DNA from: Pyrocephalus nanus
Lineage: Eukaryota > Chordata > Aves > Passeriformes > Tyrannidae
Length of the DNA stretch: 64,000 nucleotides
Assembly (NCBI GenBank): GCA_038380795.1
Contig: CM076266.1
Span: 33,182,145 to 33,246,144 of the forward strand
Direction of reading: 5' to 3'
Shown: one piece after another, positions 13,686-24,118 of the stretch
How the letters are laid out: each line of letters begins with the position of its first letter
Position numbering within the stretch: position 1 is the stretch's first letter
The notes under the pieces: model-generated
The model's database searches: none
Seen by the model: the letters and a program-made list of their open reading frames with translations, nothing else
What the model was told of the DNA's origin: nothing
Position numbers and translations under genes: made by a program

Positions 13686-14510
13686 AGCTCATGGCAGAAA
13701 CTTCTAACTTCTCAGAGTGTGTATCAGTACAGTCTAAAAACAATCATCAGAGGAAGACTGAATGGCAAAAAAATACTAATACAAACCACATACATTTCTC
13801 AGAAGCATTTGACAGTCTCTATTCTGTTTTATTTTGCTGTGTCTTGACACAATGTGTTAAATCAAAGAAAGTAATTAATATCAACACAGTTTTATACCCA
13901 GGTGCAGCATGCATAGAAAAAAGGGTAAGTGAAATGAGATAAAATATTCTGCTTGATGATTAACATTGAACAAGGTTGTATTGGAAAAAGAGATGCCAAA
14001 GTTTTTAATATGAATGCACGTCAACAAAAAATGACAGTGTAAACTATTAAATGTTTTGGGGTTGCTACTGATTCACTATCAGAAATGTTGAGGAGGCTAG
14101 CCTATTAGATAATAAATAGCTTAATAGCAACATGATGAAATTTTATTTGGCTAGTGATTGAGGTCTTCAGTGTCCACTCAGACATGTAAAACCATCTGAA
14201 AAGGTGAGCTGAAAGACTACTGAGCATGATAGGATACAGAGGGCTAACGACAATATTATGAAAAATAATCGTTCCAACAAGAAACCTAAAATTCAAGCAT
14301 TGCTTTAGAATGCAAAGGAATGCAAGAGATGAGTCAGTCTCAATACCTTGGCAGTAATATGCAAGCCAGTGGGGATATCCAGAATGAAATCATATCACAA
14401 ATTTGCAAGGCAGCAGCTGCATTTATCCCCTTAAATAAGATTCAATCCTTGAAAATCTACAACTTAAAGAACAAACTGAATATTCAGCTCATGTTATTTT
14501 CAACTTGACA
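13686..14510 (+). mobile_element. Decayed non-CR1 LINE, RTE-like reverse transcriptase remnant
   Basis: Translating across stops and frameshifts gives reverse-transcriptase landmarks in the correct order. They are SECVSVQ (about 13712), HFSEAFDSL (RT motif A, about 13793-13819, for the usual DFxxAFDS), KKVININTVLYPGAAC (13868-13915, for the usual KIVNIIKxLYxxxxC), EQGCI (13968-13982, motif B) and a LAY-x-DD-like stretch needing a one-base shift (about 14100-14125, motif C). Next come NKKPK (about 14265, for KKTK), SQYLGSN (14335-14355), DIQNEI (14374-14391) and KIYNLKNKLNI (14452-14484). This order and spacing match RTE-clade LINEs and differ from CR1, whose RT is visible elsewhere in the window. 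ORF pieces of 83 and 62 codons remain open. The catalytic aspartates are partly lost, so the copy is dead. The endonuclease domain and 3' tail were not found. Another related non-LTR clade is possible. Confidence 0.75.
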
Positions 14511-16972
14511 GATGGATGAGAAAGCTGGAAGTCTACCCGAAGGATAGGCAGTCTTCTAGGAAGCCTGATAAAACACTTGGAAAAACTTAAACCTGGAAAA
14601 AATAGTATTTTTTAAAATAAGTGAATTTCTAACAAGTTTAACAAAATTTAACAGTATGTCAGATATCAACAACAACAAAAATTTTTTTTCAGTTTTATCT
14701 GAGATATATGTTGGTGATAAAAATGAAGAATCTACTGGGTAAAAGTATACACAGAAGTATATGCAAAAGGGGAGAGCTAAAAGTACACCTTCTGCTGAAC
14801 ACTGTGTAGGGCAGTGTGGCTCCCTACCATGAAGATCATAAAACTTCCTGCGTGTGTGGAGCCCACGTGGCTGCTGCCAGGATGCTCCTGGTGGCTCCCA
14901 CCAAGGACAGCTCAGGCCAACCTTCCCCTGCCTCCTCCTACTGCAGAAGCTCCTGGAGCATGAGGGAGCTCTGGGCTGCTGCTTCCAAACTGAGGAACAA
15001 CCACCATCCCAGAAAATAAGTATCTTTTAAATGGACTTTTATGAAAACCAAGTCATGAGAACTGAGAGTGTACGTGAATTCCTTCCAGTTTGTACAACAC
15101 AACAAACCAGGTGCTACCATGTGATGTATGGATGGAAGGGTAAAAATACTGTAGTGGCTCAAATAGACTCACACAGTAGCTGCATGCATCAAACAGCTGC
15201 TTCATCTGGTTGCACTGTATAGCTGGGAGTTTTCCAGTAGATTCATTCCACTCAAGATTTTAAGGGCAAAGTCTGTGGGAGAAGATGTGTCTTTTTTGGT
15301 AAGCAAATACAGAAACACAATTCTGGTCATTTTTATTTCTAAACTCAAAAAAAAAAAATCATCATTATAGAAAATAGTGTGACAGTCTAGTAGGAAGCAT
15401 GAATAGCAAAGCTTCAGATCATACTCCAGACATTGTTTTCATTACACTGAGCCTTGTCTACTTCAATACATTCCTCAGTTCTTCCCAGCTCCAGCCAGTT
15501 GTGTCTTCCTATCTAGTGCTTTAGCACAGAAAAAAATGGAACTGCATCAATAGTAAAGTCCTTTATAGTTTATATCCATTTTTTTGCTGTTGGATGGAAC
15601 TATGGAAATCCCCTAGAAAACAAAATCCTTAAAATATATCTCAGAAACGGTCTTGAAAACACTCTTCTTTTCTGATGGTCACCATTCTTTCCTGCGCCAC
15701 TGGAAATACCCCTATGAGCATCCAGCTCGCTTCCCTTGCCCTGCTACATTAAGGTGAAGTTTATGCCTTTACTTGCCTTCACCTCGCTGCTTTGTCATTG
15801 ACTTTTTGACTTCACTGTCATCACTACCCTCACCGTCTGTCATTAATAGTGTAACAGCATCTGTTTCCTGGCTTATTATAGTCCTAGTCTACAGAACTCC
15901 TTCTATACAGAGCAACTAGACTTGGGGACAAAGGTGGTTCAATCACACTTTGTGTATCTGTGTTAGCTGAAAAACTGTTCATATAAAAATGAATAAATAT
16001 AATTCAGTTCATCACCCCTAGATATTTTAGAGCACATAGCTTTTTTTCCCCCTCTAGAGTAAGAGCAGTCCTTCTTCAGGTCTTTGGAATACATTAAAAC
16101 TTTTCTAGATCACTGATCATTACAGTGAGTTCCTAATTTGATACATCCACAAGCATAATACAGAGCCACCCTCTGCAGTGTGCTGCCAGGAGTCAGGGCC
16201 AAGGTATTAGATGTTCTGAATAGAGAAGCTTGTTTGCTCACCTGCACTATTTCCTGCTCAGGCCAATTTGCGTTTTGCTGTCATTTAAATTAATTTAAAT
16301 ATGTAGAATGTTTCATATGGATTATGAGGAGTCATACCTTTTTTTGGTTAATTTTAGTGAAGACGTAGGTATTGTGTTGTGTACAGAAGTTAGATTTTTA
16401 ACCCATTTCAGTGTATTATACTTAAATAATTATTCTATTACTTGAAGATCTCAGTTCTCATTACAGGATTGTTATTCAGTGGCAACATCTTCTGTATGTA
16501 AACTGAGCAGAAACGATGCAGAAAGCACTGAGACACAGTACGTGCTATCCCACTTTCAGAGCAGAATCACGTTATAGAGGAGCCATGTTCAAGAAGCTTA
16601 AATGCTAACTGGGTAGGAGCTTTAATCCTTTTACTGCCTTTGAACCACACTCCTGTCTCAGCTGTGATATTATGAGGCTGTCTAGTCAAATTAATTGCAT
16701 CCCCTTGTAGGAGTCATGTAGGTGCTTATCTTATTTCTACATTTCTAATGCAGGCAGCACTGTGCTAGCTAAACTGTGCTTCGTCATTGTGCCTTTTTCT
16801 TTCCTTTTATACCTTATCACATGTAAAAATTGCTGGTAGAGAAGTTGAAAACAGAAAGAAGCAAGACATTTAAGCCAAATGGGTGTATATTTTGGCAGCC
16901 CCGTAGATCAGCCTCCACACCTGGCCGCTGATGAACAGTGGTGCGAAGGAAAAAACCATCCCAGCCCCCCAC
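14511..16972. other. Non-coding stretch upstream of CpG island 1
   Basis: No gene recognised. The 67-codon frame at 14816-15019 and the neighbouring minus-strand frames show no family features. A run of A lies near 15347-15357. An 18-bp perfect palindrome at 16283-16300 is listed separately. Confidence 0.5.
16283..16300. repeat. 18-bp perfect AT palindrome
   Basis: ATTTAAATTAATTTAAAT equals its own reverse complement. It contains TTAAT/ATTAA cores of the kind bound by homeodomain dimers. It lies about 0.8 kb upstream of CpG island 1. A function is inference only; it may be chance in AT-rich DNA. Confidence 0.6.
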
Positions 16973-17036
16973 CAAAAAAAAAAGAACCCAAACAAAACAA
17001 CAACAACAAAAAAAGCAAACAAACCAACAAACAAAC
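16973..17036. repeat. A-rich (CAAA)n/(CAA)n low-complexity tract
   Basis: The tract is almost only A and C on the plus strand: an A run, then AAC, CAACAACAAC and AAACAAAC units. It abuts the left edge of CpG island 1. Lysine/asparagine/threonine/glutamine-rich frames across it are artefacts. Confidence 0.9.
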
Positions 17037-17059
17037 TTCTTCGCAATCTGGAAGAAACA

Positions 17060-18130
17060 CGTTGCTCAGTGTCCACGAGATGTTTGCAAAACCACCTTCG
17101 CCAAGCCCGGGCGCAGCGGCCGCTCTTACGCAACCCGCTGCTTGTCCTGCTGGGCGGCTCTGCGGAGCGGGGCTCGGCGCCGAGCGGCGATAGCCCTGAG
17201 GGCTGCCTTGGCACTTCGCTAGGAACCGCAGAACTGCCTGCCGCTCTTCAGCTCGCTGGAATTAGCGCAGTTCGCTCGCCGGCAGTCTTAGCGGTGCAGA
17301 AAGCAAGCGTTCCCGCGGCGAGTTGGCGCGGGGCGGCGCGGCGGGGCCCTCTCTCCGCCGAGCGGCGGGGAAACTGCGGGTACCGTCCCCGGCCCAGCCG
17401 GCAGAAGCGCCCAGGAGAGGCGTGAGGAGCTGCGGGAGCCGCCGCTGTGTCCAGCGCTCCGCGCCATCAGCGCCCGCAGCGCTCGCCGCCACCGCGCCGC
17501 TCGGCCCCGGCGCTGCCCGCGCCCGCCCCGCTCCGGCCGCCTCCCTCCGCAGGGCGAGCCGCCCGCCTGCCCGGCCCCCCCGGCCCCCCCGGCCCCGCGT
17601 CTCGCCGCCCCCCCGCGGGGTCACCCGGGGACAGCTCCCGCCTCCCGCCGCAGGAAGCGCCGCAGCCGCCCCGGCGCCTCCCGCTCGGCGCTCTCCTGTG
17701 GCAGGTGAGACTCCCCGCGTCCCTCCCCGCTCCCCCGGCGGCCGCACCGCACCGCACCATGTCCCCGCCGGTCCCCGACAGAGGGGCCGGGAGGAGCGCC
17801 CCTGGGCCAGCGTGTGGGGCGGGGGCCCGGGGCCGCTCCCCGGTGCTGGCTGGGGCGGCCCGCACCGGCGGGGATGGAGAGGAGCCCGGGCGGGAGCGGC
17901 GCCGCCGGTCGCCTCCGCAGCCCGGGGCCCGGCCTGCCGCCAGGGCGGGGAGGCCCCGCTGCGCCGCCGCCCAGGGAACGAGGCTCCCTCCCCTTCCCAG
18001 CCGTGCCGGGGCTCCCTGCGCTGGCCATGCGAGGGCTGGGTTGGAGATGCAAGGGCAGTGCCAGCTACTGAGTGCCCCCGGCCCTACATTTTTGCGAGAC
18101 GTATTTACTGGTTACACGGGATGAAAATAG
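17060..18130 (+). promoter_or_regulatory. CpG island 1, probable promoter
   Basis: The sequence changes sharply from AT-rich to strongly GC-rich with many CpG dinucleotides, GC boxes and C-runs. In vertebrates such islands usually mark transcription start sites. A good plus-strand splice donor follows CTGTGGCAG at 17705, consistent with a non-coding first exon. The island contains G/C-run blocks, for example three CCGGCCCCCC-like units at 17572-17600, that could form a G-quadruplex on the minus strand. An ATG at 17759 with A at -3 opens 121 codons, but the product is low-complexity and starts downstream of the donor. The strand assignment rests on the donor alone, and a minus-strand promoter is not excluded. 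Confidence 0.75.
17696..17710 (+). other. Candidate splice donor of a first exon
   Basis: CTGTGGCAG|GTGAGA matches the vertebrate donor consensus (MAG|GTRAGT) well, with the exon ending at 17704. No ATG-led frame with protein-like composition precedes it, so an exon ending here would be 5' UTR. In a GC-rich island a GTGAG match can arise by chance. Confidence 0.4.
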
Positions 18131-20661
18131 GCTCCAGGAGGGGCTACGACGCGATTGCTGCTTCTGCAGAGTTCCTCCCACTCCTAGGAGCTGCGCAGAC
18201 CTCGCAGGAGGGTCCAGGCTACTCCCCGGGGAATTCAGGCACTTTCTCTGCGCGGCGTGTGTGGGAGCGCTGAGCTCAGCTGGGATGGCAGCACGGGAGA
18301 TGGCTGGGAAACGCTGGGGAGTTCGGGCCACAGATGGCAGTGGCCGTGTGTTATCATTCCAGACTGCACTCTGTGACCAGCTGATAAATTGAGACAAGTT
18401 GTAAGAACCTCACTGCAAATATAGTAACACTGTTAATCGTACTTGTGACTATGAAGGATCATGAACCAATATTTTTTTAAAAAATGGGTGCTACTGGCCT
18501 CCTAGTCGAGTGAAGTCAATGTCTCATGGGAAAAAACTTGGAGTTTCATAGGGCGTCCTGCAGGATGCTTCTGCGGGAGAGATGTAAACAAACTAATACA
18601 GAATACACATTATGTGAAAAATGCAAGGCACAGGAATATGGAGTAGCTTAAGTCCTGCAGCAACAGGTGGCAGAGCTGAGAGAAGAGAATGTGTGTCCTG
18701 GCTCTCTGTTTTGCATTTGTCGTAGTACAGTTTTCCTCCATAAAGGGTAGAGCTTCCTCTCGCCAAAACAGTGGCAAAATACGATCAGCTGTAAGGAAAG
18801 CAGGATGAGCTCTTGCTTAAAAAAACTGGGATAAAGAACTAAAATTAATTTATTATTATTAGACTGGGAGAGCAGCTCTGGGCAAAAAAGAAATGTCCCT
18901 GTAAGTTGTGCTCAGACCGTGTGACCAGAAAAGCAGTGTTCTGGTGAGGAAATTGAGGCTCTCCTGAAGGCATATGTTGTGAGGTGACCACTGCCATCAG
19001 AGGAGGATGCTCTCCTAGGTCACGCAGCATGGAGCAGTTGTGCTCTGGAACGATCAGGAGATAGCAAAAAGCAGAAAGAGCCTCGATGAAAAGAAAGCAC
19101 TTGCAGAACATAAATGATAATCAATTCACAGTTCTTTCACACGTTAAAGATTTTTTTTTTTTACCGAGAAATTATACCTGAAAGAAAATACTGCAGGGGA
19201 CTGCGGCACTAAACTAGATGCAAAGGAAAACAGAAAGATACTGTGTATCATCAAAAAAAAAGTTAGTAGAGTCAATCCACACAAGCAAGATTACCAAAAC
19301 GAGTAAGACTTGGTTAAGAATTTAAAGCACAACAGCATGTTGGGCTGCAGAAGTTGAAGATCTTGGTCTTTTTCATTGAATCAATAAACATAAACCAAAA
19401 ATATACAGCTTCTAATATAAACTTATATGAGCAGTTGAGATAAAACTTGAACAGGATAAATGAGAAGGCATTATTAGTAAAAAAGGCTAGGGATATTGTA
19501 TCAGGATTTATTAGGAAAATGAAGAAAGACATATTGTTTCAGATTTAAAAAGGAAATCTCTTAAAAAATGAGGCCTATCAGAAAGAAAGGGAACCTGCAA
19601 ATACAACAATGCTTTGTTTTCATAGAAAAAGCTGAAATGGAAAAGTTTTGCAAAAAAAAGTTGGGGGAAAAAAGTGAAATCAAAAGAAATGTTTTTCATA
19701 ATGATGGAAGCCTCTTATTAAAAAGAAGTTGAAATGCTCCAGGTAACACAAACATTTTCAGAATGTAATACTGGAGTTAGTTGACCAGCTCAAGAGAATC
19801 AAACAATAAAGACCTAGGATGGTATTCAGAAAGAAGTTGAGATGCAGGAGATAAATTACATTTATTTTCATTACACAAATTGTTACAGTCTGGAGATCAA
19901 CCTGAGAAAGACACAAAATGTGAGGTAGCTAGTAGAAAAATTGGGGAAAAGGCTCAAGAAAAGAGAGTGGGAAACAGAGCATAAGTAGGAAGCTGAACTG
20001 CCACAGGCATTTCTGGAGACTTTCATCTGGGAGGGAGGGATGCAAAGCTGCTGTCCTAGGGAACTGTGAGCTTGTTTTGCTATGCTGACAGCAGTTAAAA
20101 CTGGAATCCCGGACCCTGAGACCTTACTGTTTTATTTTCTTGGCAAATGAAGATACTCTGGATAAACCTGAGAAATTCTTGAATGTGCCAATGTCTGCAT
20201 TTCCAAGAAAAGGATAAGGACTAAGCAGGAAAAGAGCTGATATAGGATGATGTATCTGCCCCAACGGGGGGATGTCAGAAGGAAGGCCAAGAAAGTTAAG
20301 GAGCACTGCAAGCCAAAGGTGCTTATGGAAAATACAGATTTTATATACACCTGAAAGAAAAACAAGAGACTGTGAGGCAATTTCCTGGAAAGCATTACCA
20401 ACCAGAAGGAGCAACTGTGATAAGGGCTGAGGTTCAGCCACTCTTGTACAGAACCACGTACATGACTATGAAGTATGATCCATTACAGGATGTCCCACAG
20501 ACCAGGGAGCAGCCTAATAGGTACAGCTGTCCTGTACCAGGCTGGGCTTTCTAGACCACAACAAAACAGCATTTCATATAAAGAAAGGGAGCGATTACTG
20601 GTTTCTTCATCCACTCAGAGGAAATGTAGAACTTTTAATGGAGTATTTGCCACCATAACAG

Positions 20662-20686
20662 AAAAAAAAAAAAAAAAAAAAAAAAG
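20662..20686. repeat. Poly(A) run of 25
   Basis: An uninterrupted run of A follows ATAACAG and precedes GGAAGGAAAG. It could be the tail of an old plus-strand retroelement, but no element is recognisable upstream. Confidence 0.9.
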
Positions 20687-21098
20687 GAAGGAAAGCTTTT
20701 GTAGAAGGACAAATATAACAAAGTGGTGCAGTTACAAGAGTACAGACAGCTAAAGAAAAGGCATGACATAAATAAAATGAGAGGAAAAACAGTAAACTTC
20801 CTGACCTTTACAAATCAGCAAATCAATTCAGCCCCATTTGCAATCAGTCATAAATAATGCCAGTCATTCTAACAAAAGATATCCTTACATTAGGATACAT
20901 CCTAACATAAACTTTACACTTAGGTCTGACCTCGGCTTTCTAAATACAGACCAGTGTGTTTTTACTGCTTTTATGAAATTACAGTTATTAAATTTGCATT
21001 TCAAAATTTGCTATGGAGGTGAAAACAACAATATCATTACAAATCAGTAATTTTCTGTACCTACTAGTTTAGCAAAATGTGAGGGAGAATACATGAAG

Positions 21099-21130
21099 CC
21101 TATGAAACTCGAGGAACCTATGAAACTCAG
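21099..21130. repeat. Short tandem duplication, period 18
   Basis: CCTATGAAACTCGAGGAA (21099-21116) is followed directly by a second CCTATGAAACTC copy. Such a two-copy unit is consistent with replication slippage. Confidence 0.8.
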
Positions 21131-21547
21131 TCTGAAAGAGGGCTAGAGATATGCAGGATCTTCCAAACATTTTTTTTTGTTTTAATATTAATGGGTTAAT
21201 AAACAACTAATGGGAGGAAGAAAAGGATCCACCCAAAGCTTTCAACGTATGAGCTAAAATGTTGCACTTGTCTGCCTTATAGTGGCTAAAATTCAAATGA
21301 GATGTTGGGGCTGCATTATGTAAATGGTACTGTGAGTTCCATTATCTTTGGTGAATTAAGGTTTTAGCTGTAGTTAATGTATGTTAAGAGGTTTGGTCTA
21401 GCTGTTTTTGGAAAATGACAGCACACTAAAGCCACGTGGTTACTTCAGACAGTTGTTTTCCTTTAGGTTTCTAGAGACAGATGCAAGAGAAACCTTGACT
21501 TTCTTCTGTATGGCTAGGTCCTGGTGGTTACCCTTGATCAAGATCAT

Positions 21548-21590
21548 GGTAAAGTAAACTTGAGGAACTTTACCGGTCCTCTTGGTAAAG
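21548..21590. repeat. Alternating inverted GGTAAAG repeats
   Basis: GGTAAAGT (21548-21555), ACTTTACC (21567-21574) and GGTAAAG (21584-21590) alternate in orientation, so either neighbouring pair could form a stem of 7-8 bp. No function can be assigned. Confidence 0.65.
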
Positions 21591-22884
21591 GTAAGGAGTT
21601 TTTGTTAAGAGAGTTTGACTTCTGAGGGATATGTAACTGTGTCAAGCACTAGTTGAGGGAATGTAATCCTTTGTGTTGAGATGAACTGCCGAGATCCAGT
21701 TTGTAAACTAGCCAGCTAAAGATCAAATGGCAGAGAAAACTGAGTAACTAAAATGGATAGGAAGAGACTTAGAGGATTCTGTGTCTCAACATTGTAATTA
21801 AAAGAGCACTGGAGTGGAAAATGTTGCAAATAACTTTCATGACTTTGGCCAAAATATGTCGTATAATACCGCCTTCCTAATTTTGTTAAGATAATGACAG
21901 GTTTAATAAAAAAGCTAGTAAGAAAAGTAAAAGGGAACTGTAAATAAGTAAGTAAATAAATAAAATCCTAACCAACCAAATAAGTGGTTGTTATAAGTAA
22001 GTATAAGTAAGTATGTTAAAGTGGGGACCATTGTGTTATGAAATGGCAGAACAGGTATACATCTGGCATTGGAAACTCAAATCTATCTACTATATGGGTG
22101 CATATTTTGTTGTCCTTTAGTCTGGCCAGGATATATGGATTCGGTTCATTTGCAATGACATTTTTAAAAATTTTTAATTACTGGTCTTCACAATAAGAAT
22201 ACATGAATTATTTACTGTTTTAAGATATAATAGGAGATATACTTAGGATCTGAGATCTGTTCAGTCCTCTGGGATTTAGATGGATGATCTCATCAGATTC
22301 AGAGTCACTGCAGTAAGTCCAGAAATGTGCAGATGCTAAACATAATGCAGAATCTTAATTATTGTTTGTAGTTAATTAAAATGCTATTTTTGTTTGTTTT
22401 GCCTCCCTCTGGCATCTTCAAGTCCTAATTAATTCTTGACTGTGGGTGGTGGGATTAGGATTGGCAGCAAAACACACCTCAACCAGCCCACTAGCACCAT
22501 AGGGCTGTACGTGCAGAAGTACTGCAGAAGCAAAGATCACATTCTTGAGAAGTTAGATAAAGGTCGCTATTGTTCTTGCCGCCAAGATTATTTTTATCGC
22601 ATTGTCAACATAGTTGTTAATGTACAAACATGGATGTGAGATACAGAACACATGAAACTCATGAAAAAGGTGAAGACTTCGTCTACATGTGCAATTAGAG
22701 CATTGGAGATGAGATGTACAGAAAAATGCTGAAGGGGAGCAAGTGTTTGCTTGACAGATTAAGGAACTGGTTGGCACTGTTCCTTGTGGTGTACTGCTTG
22801 GTGACATTTATGGCACCGATAAATAAAATCTCTGAGCAAATATCATTAATTGATGTACTTCAAGGAGTGACTATTTGGCATTGG

Positions 22885-22922
22885 TTTCTATGGACTTGGC
22901 ATGTTTCTATGGACTTGGTATT
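22885..22922. repeat. Two-copy tandem repeat, period 19
   Basis: TTTCTATGGACTTGGCATG is followed immediately by TTTCTATGGACTTGGTATT. The copies differ at only two positions, which implies a recent local duplication. Confidence 0.85.
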
Positions 22923-24070
22923 TCAGGTGCATAACCAAGATTGAGGGGTTTTGTTTGGGTTTTTTTTTTCCTATAAAGTTGCAGTTTTTTCAGAGTACAA
23001 TGAGATTTTTTGGCTTAGAAGTGCTGCTGTAATTGGTTTCTGGGGCTTTCTTGATTTGACCTAATTGGGCATTTTGAAATGTTGCCAAAGTACAGGGAAG
23101 GATTTTGCCAGTTTTCCGTCAATGATTAATAAAGCTCATTTGGAGGATCAATTAAAGTTCCAAAAAGAAGATTTTGAACCGGAATTGTTATAAAACCAAT
23201 GAAAGCTATTTTATTAATGGACATTTTCAATGGTGCTATAATGAACAATAAACACACATTTTTTCCTAGAGAATTTCCTCCCTTCAGATTATTATTGTGT
23301 TGTTTCAGGAATTCTATAGTCAGGGTGGAGAAGTACTTTAATTCTGGTTTGTAATGATATCTTTGGCATAAGTCAAATTGTTGTTTTTAAAAAATCATTG
23401 GACCATTAAAAACTGGTTTAAACAGGTAAGATTTTCTGAAATGCTTATTTCCTCTTCACAGTGCTAAAAGTCTAAGTGCTAGCTTTCTAAAAGTCTTTAG
23501 AAAGAATAAGAAACTGCTCTTTCTGTGTCTGAAGACCTAGGGAATTTAAAGAAATTAAATGATATGTTTGGATGGAGGAAAAGCCTGCAGTGTATGCCAT
23601 CATCAGTTTCTAATCATCCCCAGCTCCTCCCCAAATTCTCGTTTTCATAAAGATAATTTAAAAACAACATGCAAGTGGTTCAGCCTGTCTCTATGCATTA
23701 TAATTTGTTTACTGCCCTGGTACACAAGTATAGATTCGGTGGATTGTTTTTCCTATAGTCAGAGGACTGACTAGGGTGGATAAACTAACAAGCAGGAGGT
23801 TCCTGCATGTTGGAATTAGCCACTTATCTGTTTCATCCATTGCTTGTTTGTTCATGTTTTGCTCATTCAGATGTATCCTAAAGAAATGAGTTACCCAGCT
23901 ATTACAGTAGCGCCAGTTTCTAATTTGTTCCAAGAGTTCATAGCCATGGGTCTGAGTGCATCAGGAATGATCTGTAGGTGTTTCCATACTATTACTCATT
24001 GCATTTGGGTCACAGTTAGGTTTTTAATTTTAATGTTATTGGGTTTCAGCTGACCAGGTAACTAAAAAAA

Positions 24071-24118
24071 GGTATGGCAATGCTATGGTATGCTATGCTA
24101 TGCATAGCTATGCTATGA
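24071..24118. repeat. (TATGC)n microsatellite with palindromic core
   Basis: Degenerate GCTATG/TATGC units fill the tract. At the centre the array switches orientation, producing the perfect 12-bp palindrome GCTATGCATAGC (24097-24108). The units loosely resemble POU octamer half-sites, but this is more simply a microsatellite. Confidence 0.85.

Noticed and set aside
17759..18124. ATG with A at -3 opening 121 codons in CpG island 1
   Set aside because: The product is low-complexity and the ATG lies downstream of the best splice donor at 17705. There is no domain or support for it being translated.
17323..18273. A 316-codon plus-strand frame and overlapping 225-, 161-, 143- and 132-codon frames in CpG island 1
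   Set aside because: All are Ala/Pro/Gly/Arg-rich, open on several frames and both strands at once, mostly start at non-ATG codons and show no domain. GC-rich sequence has few stop codons.
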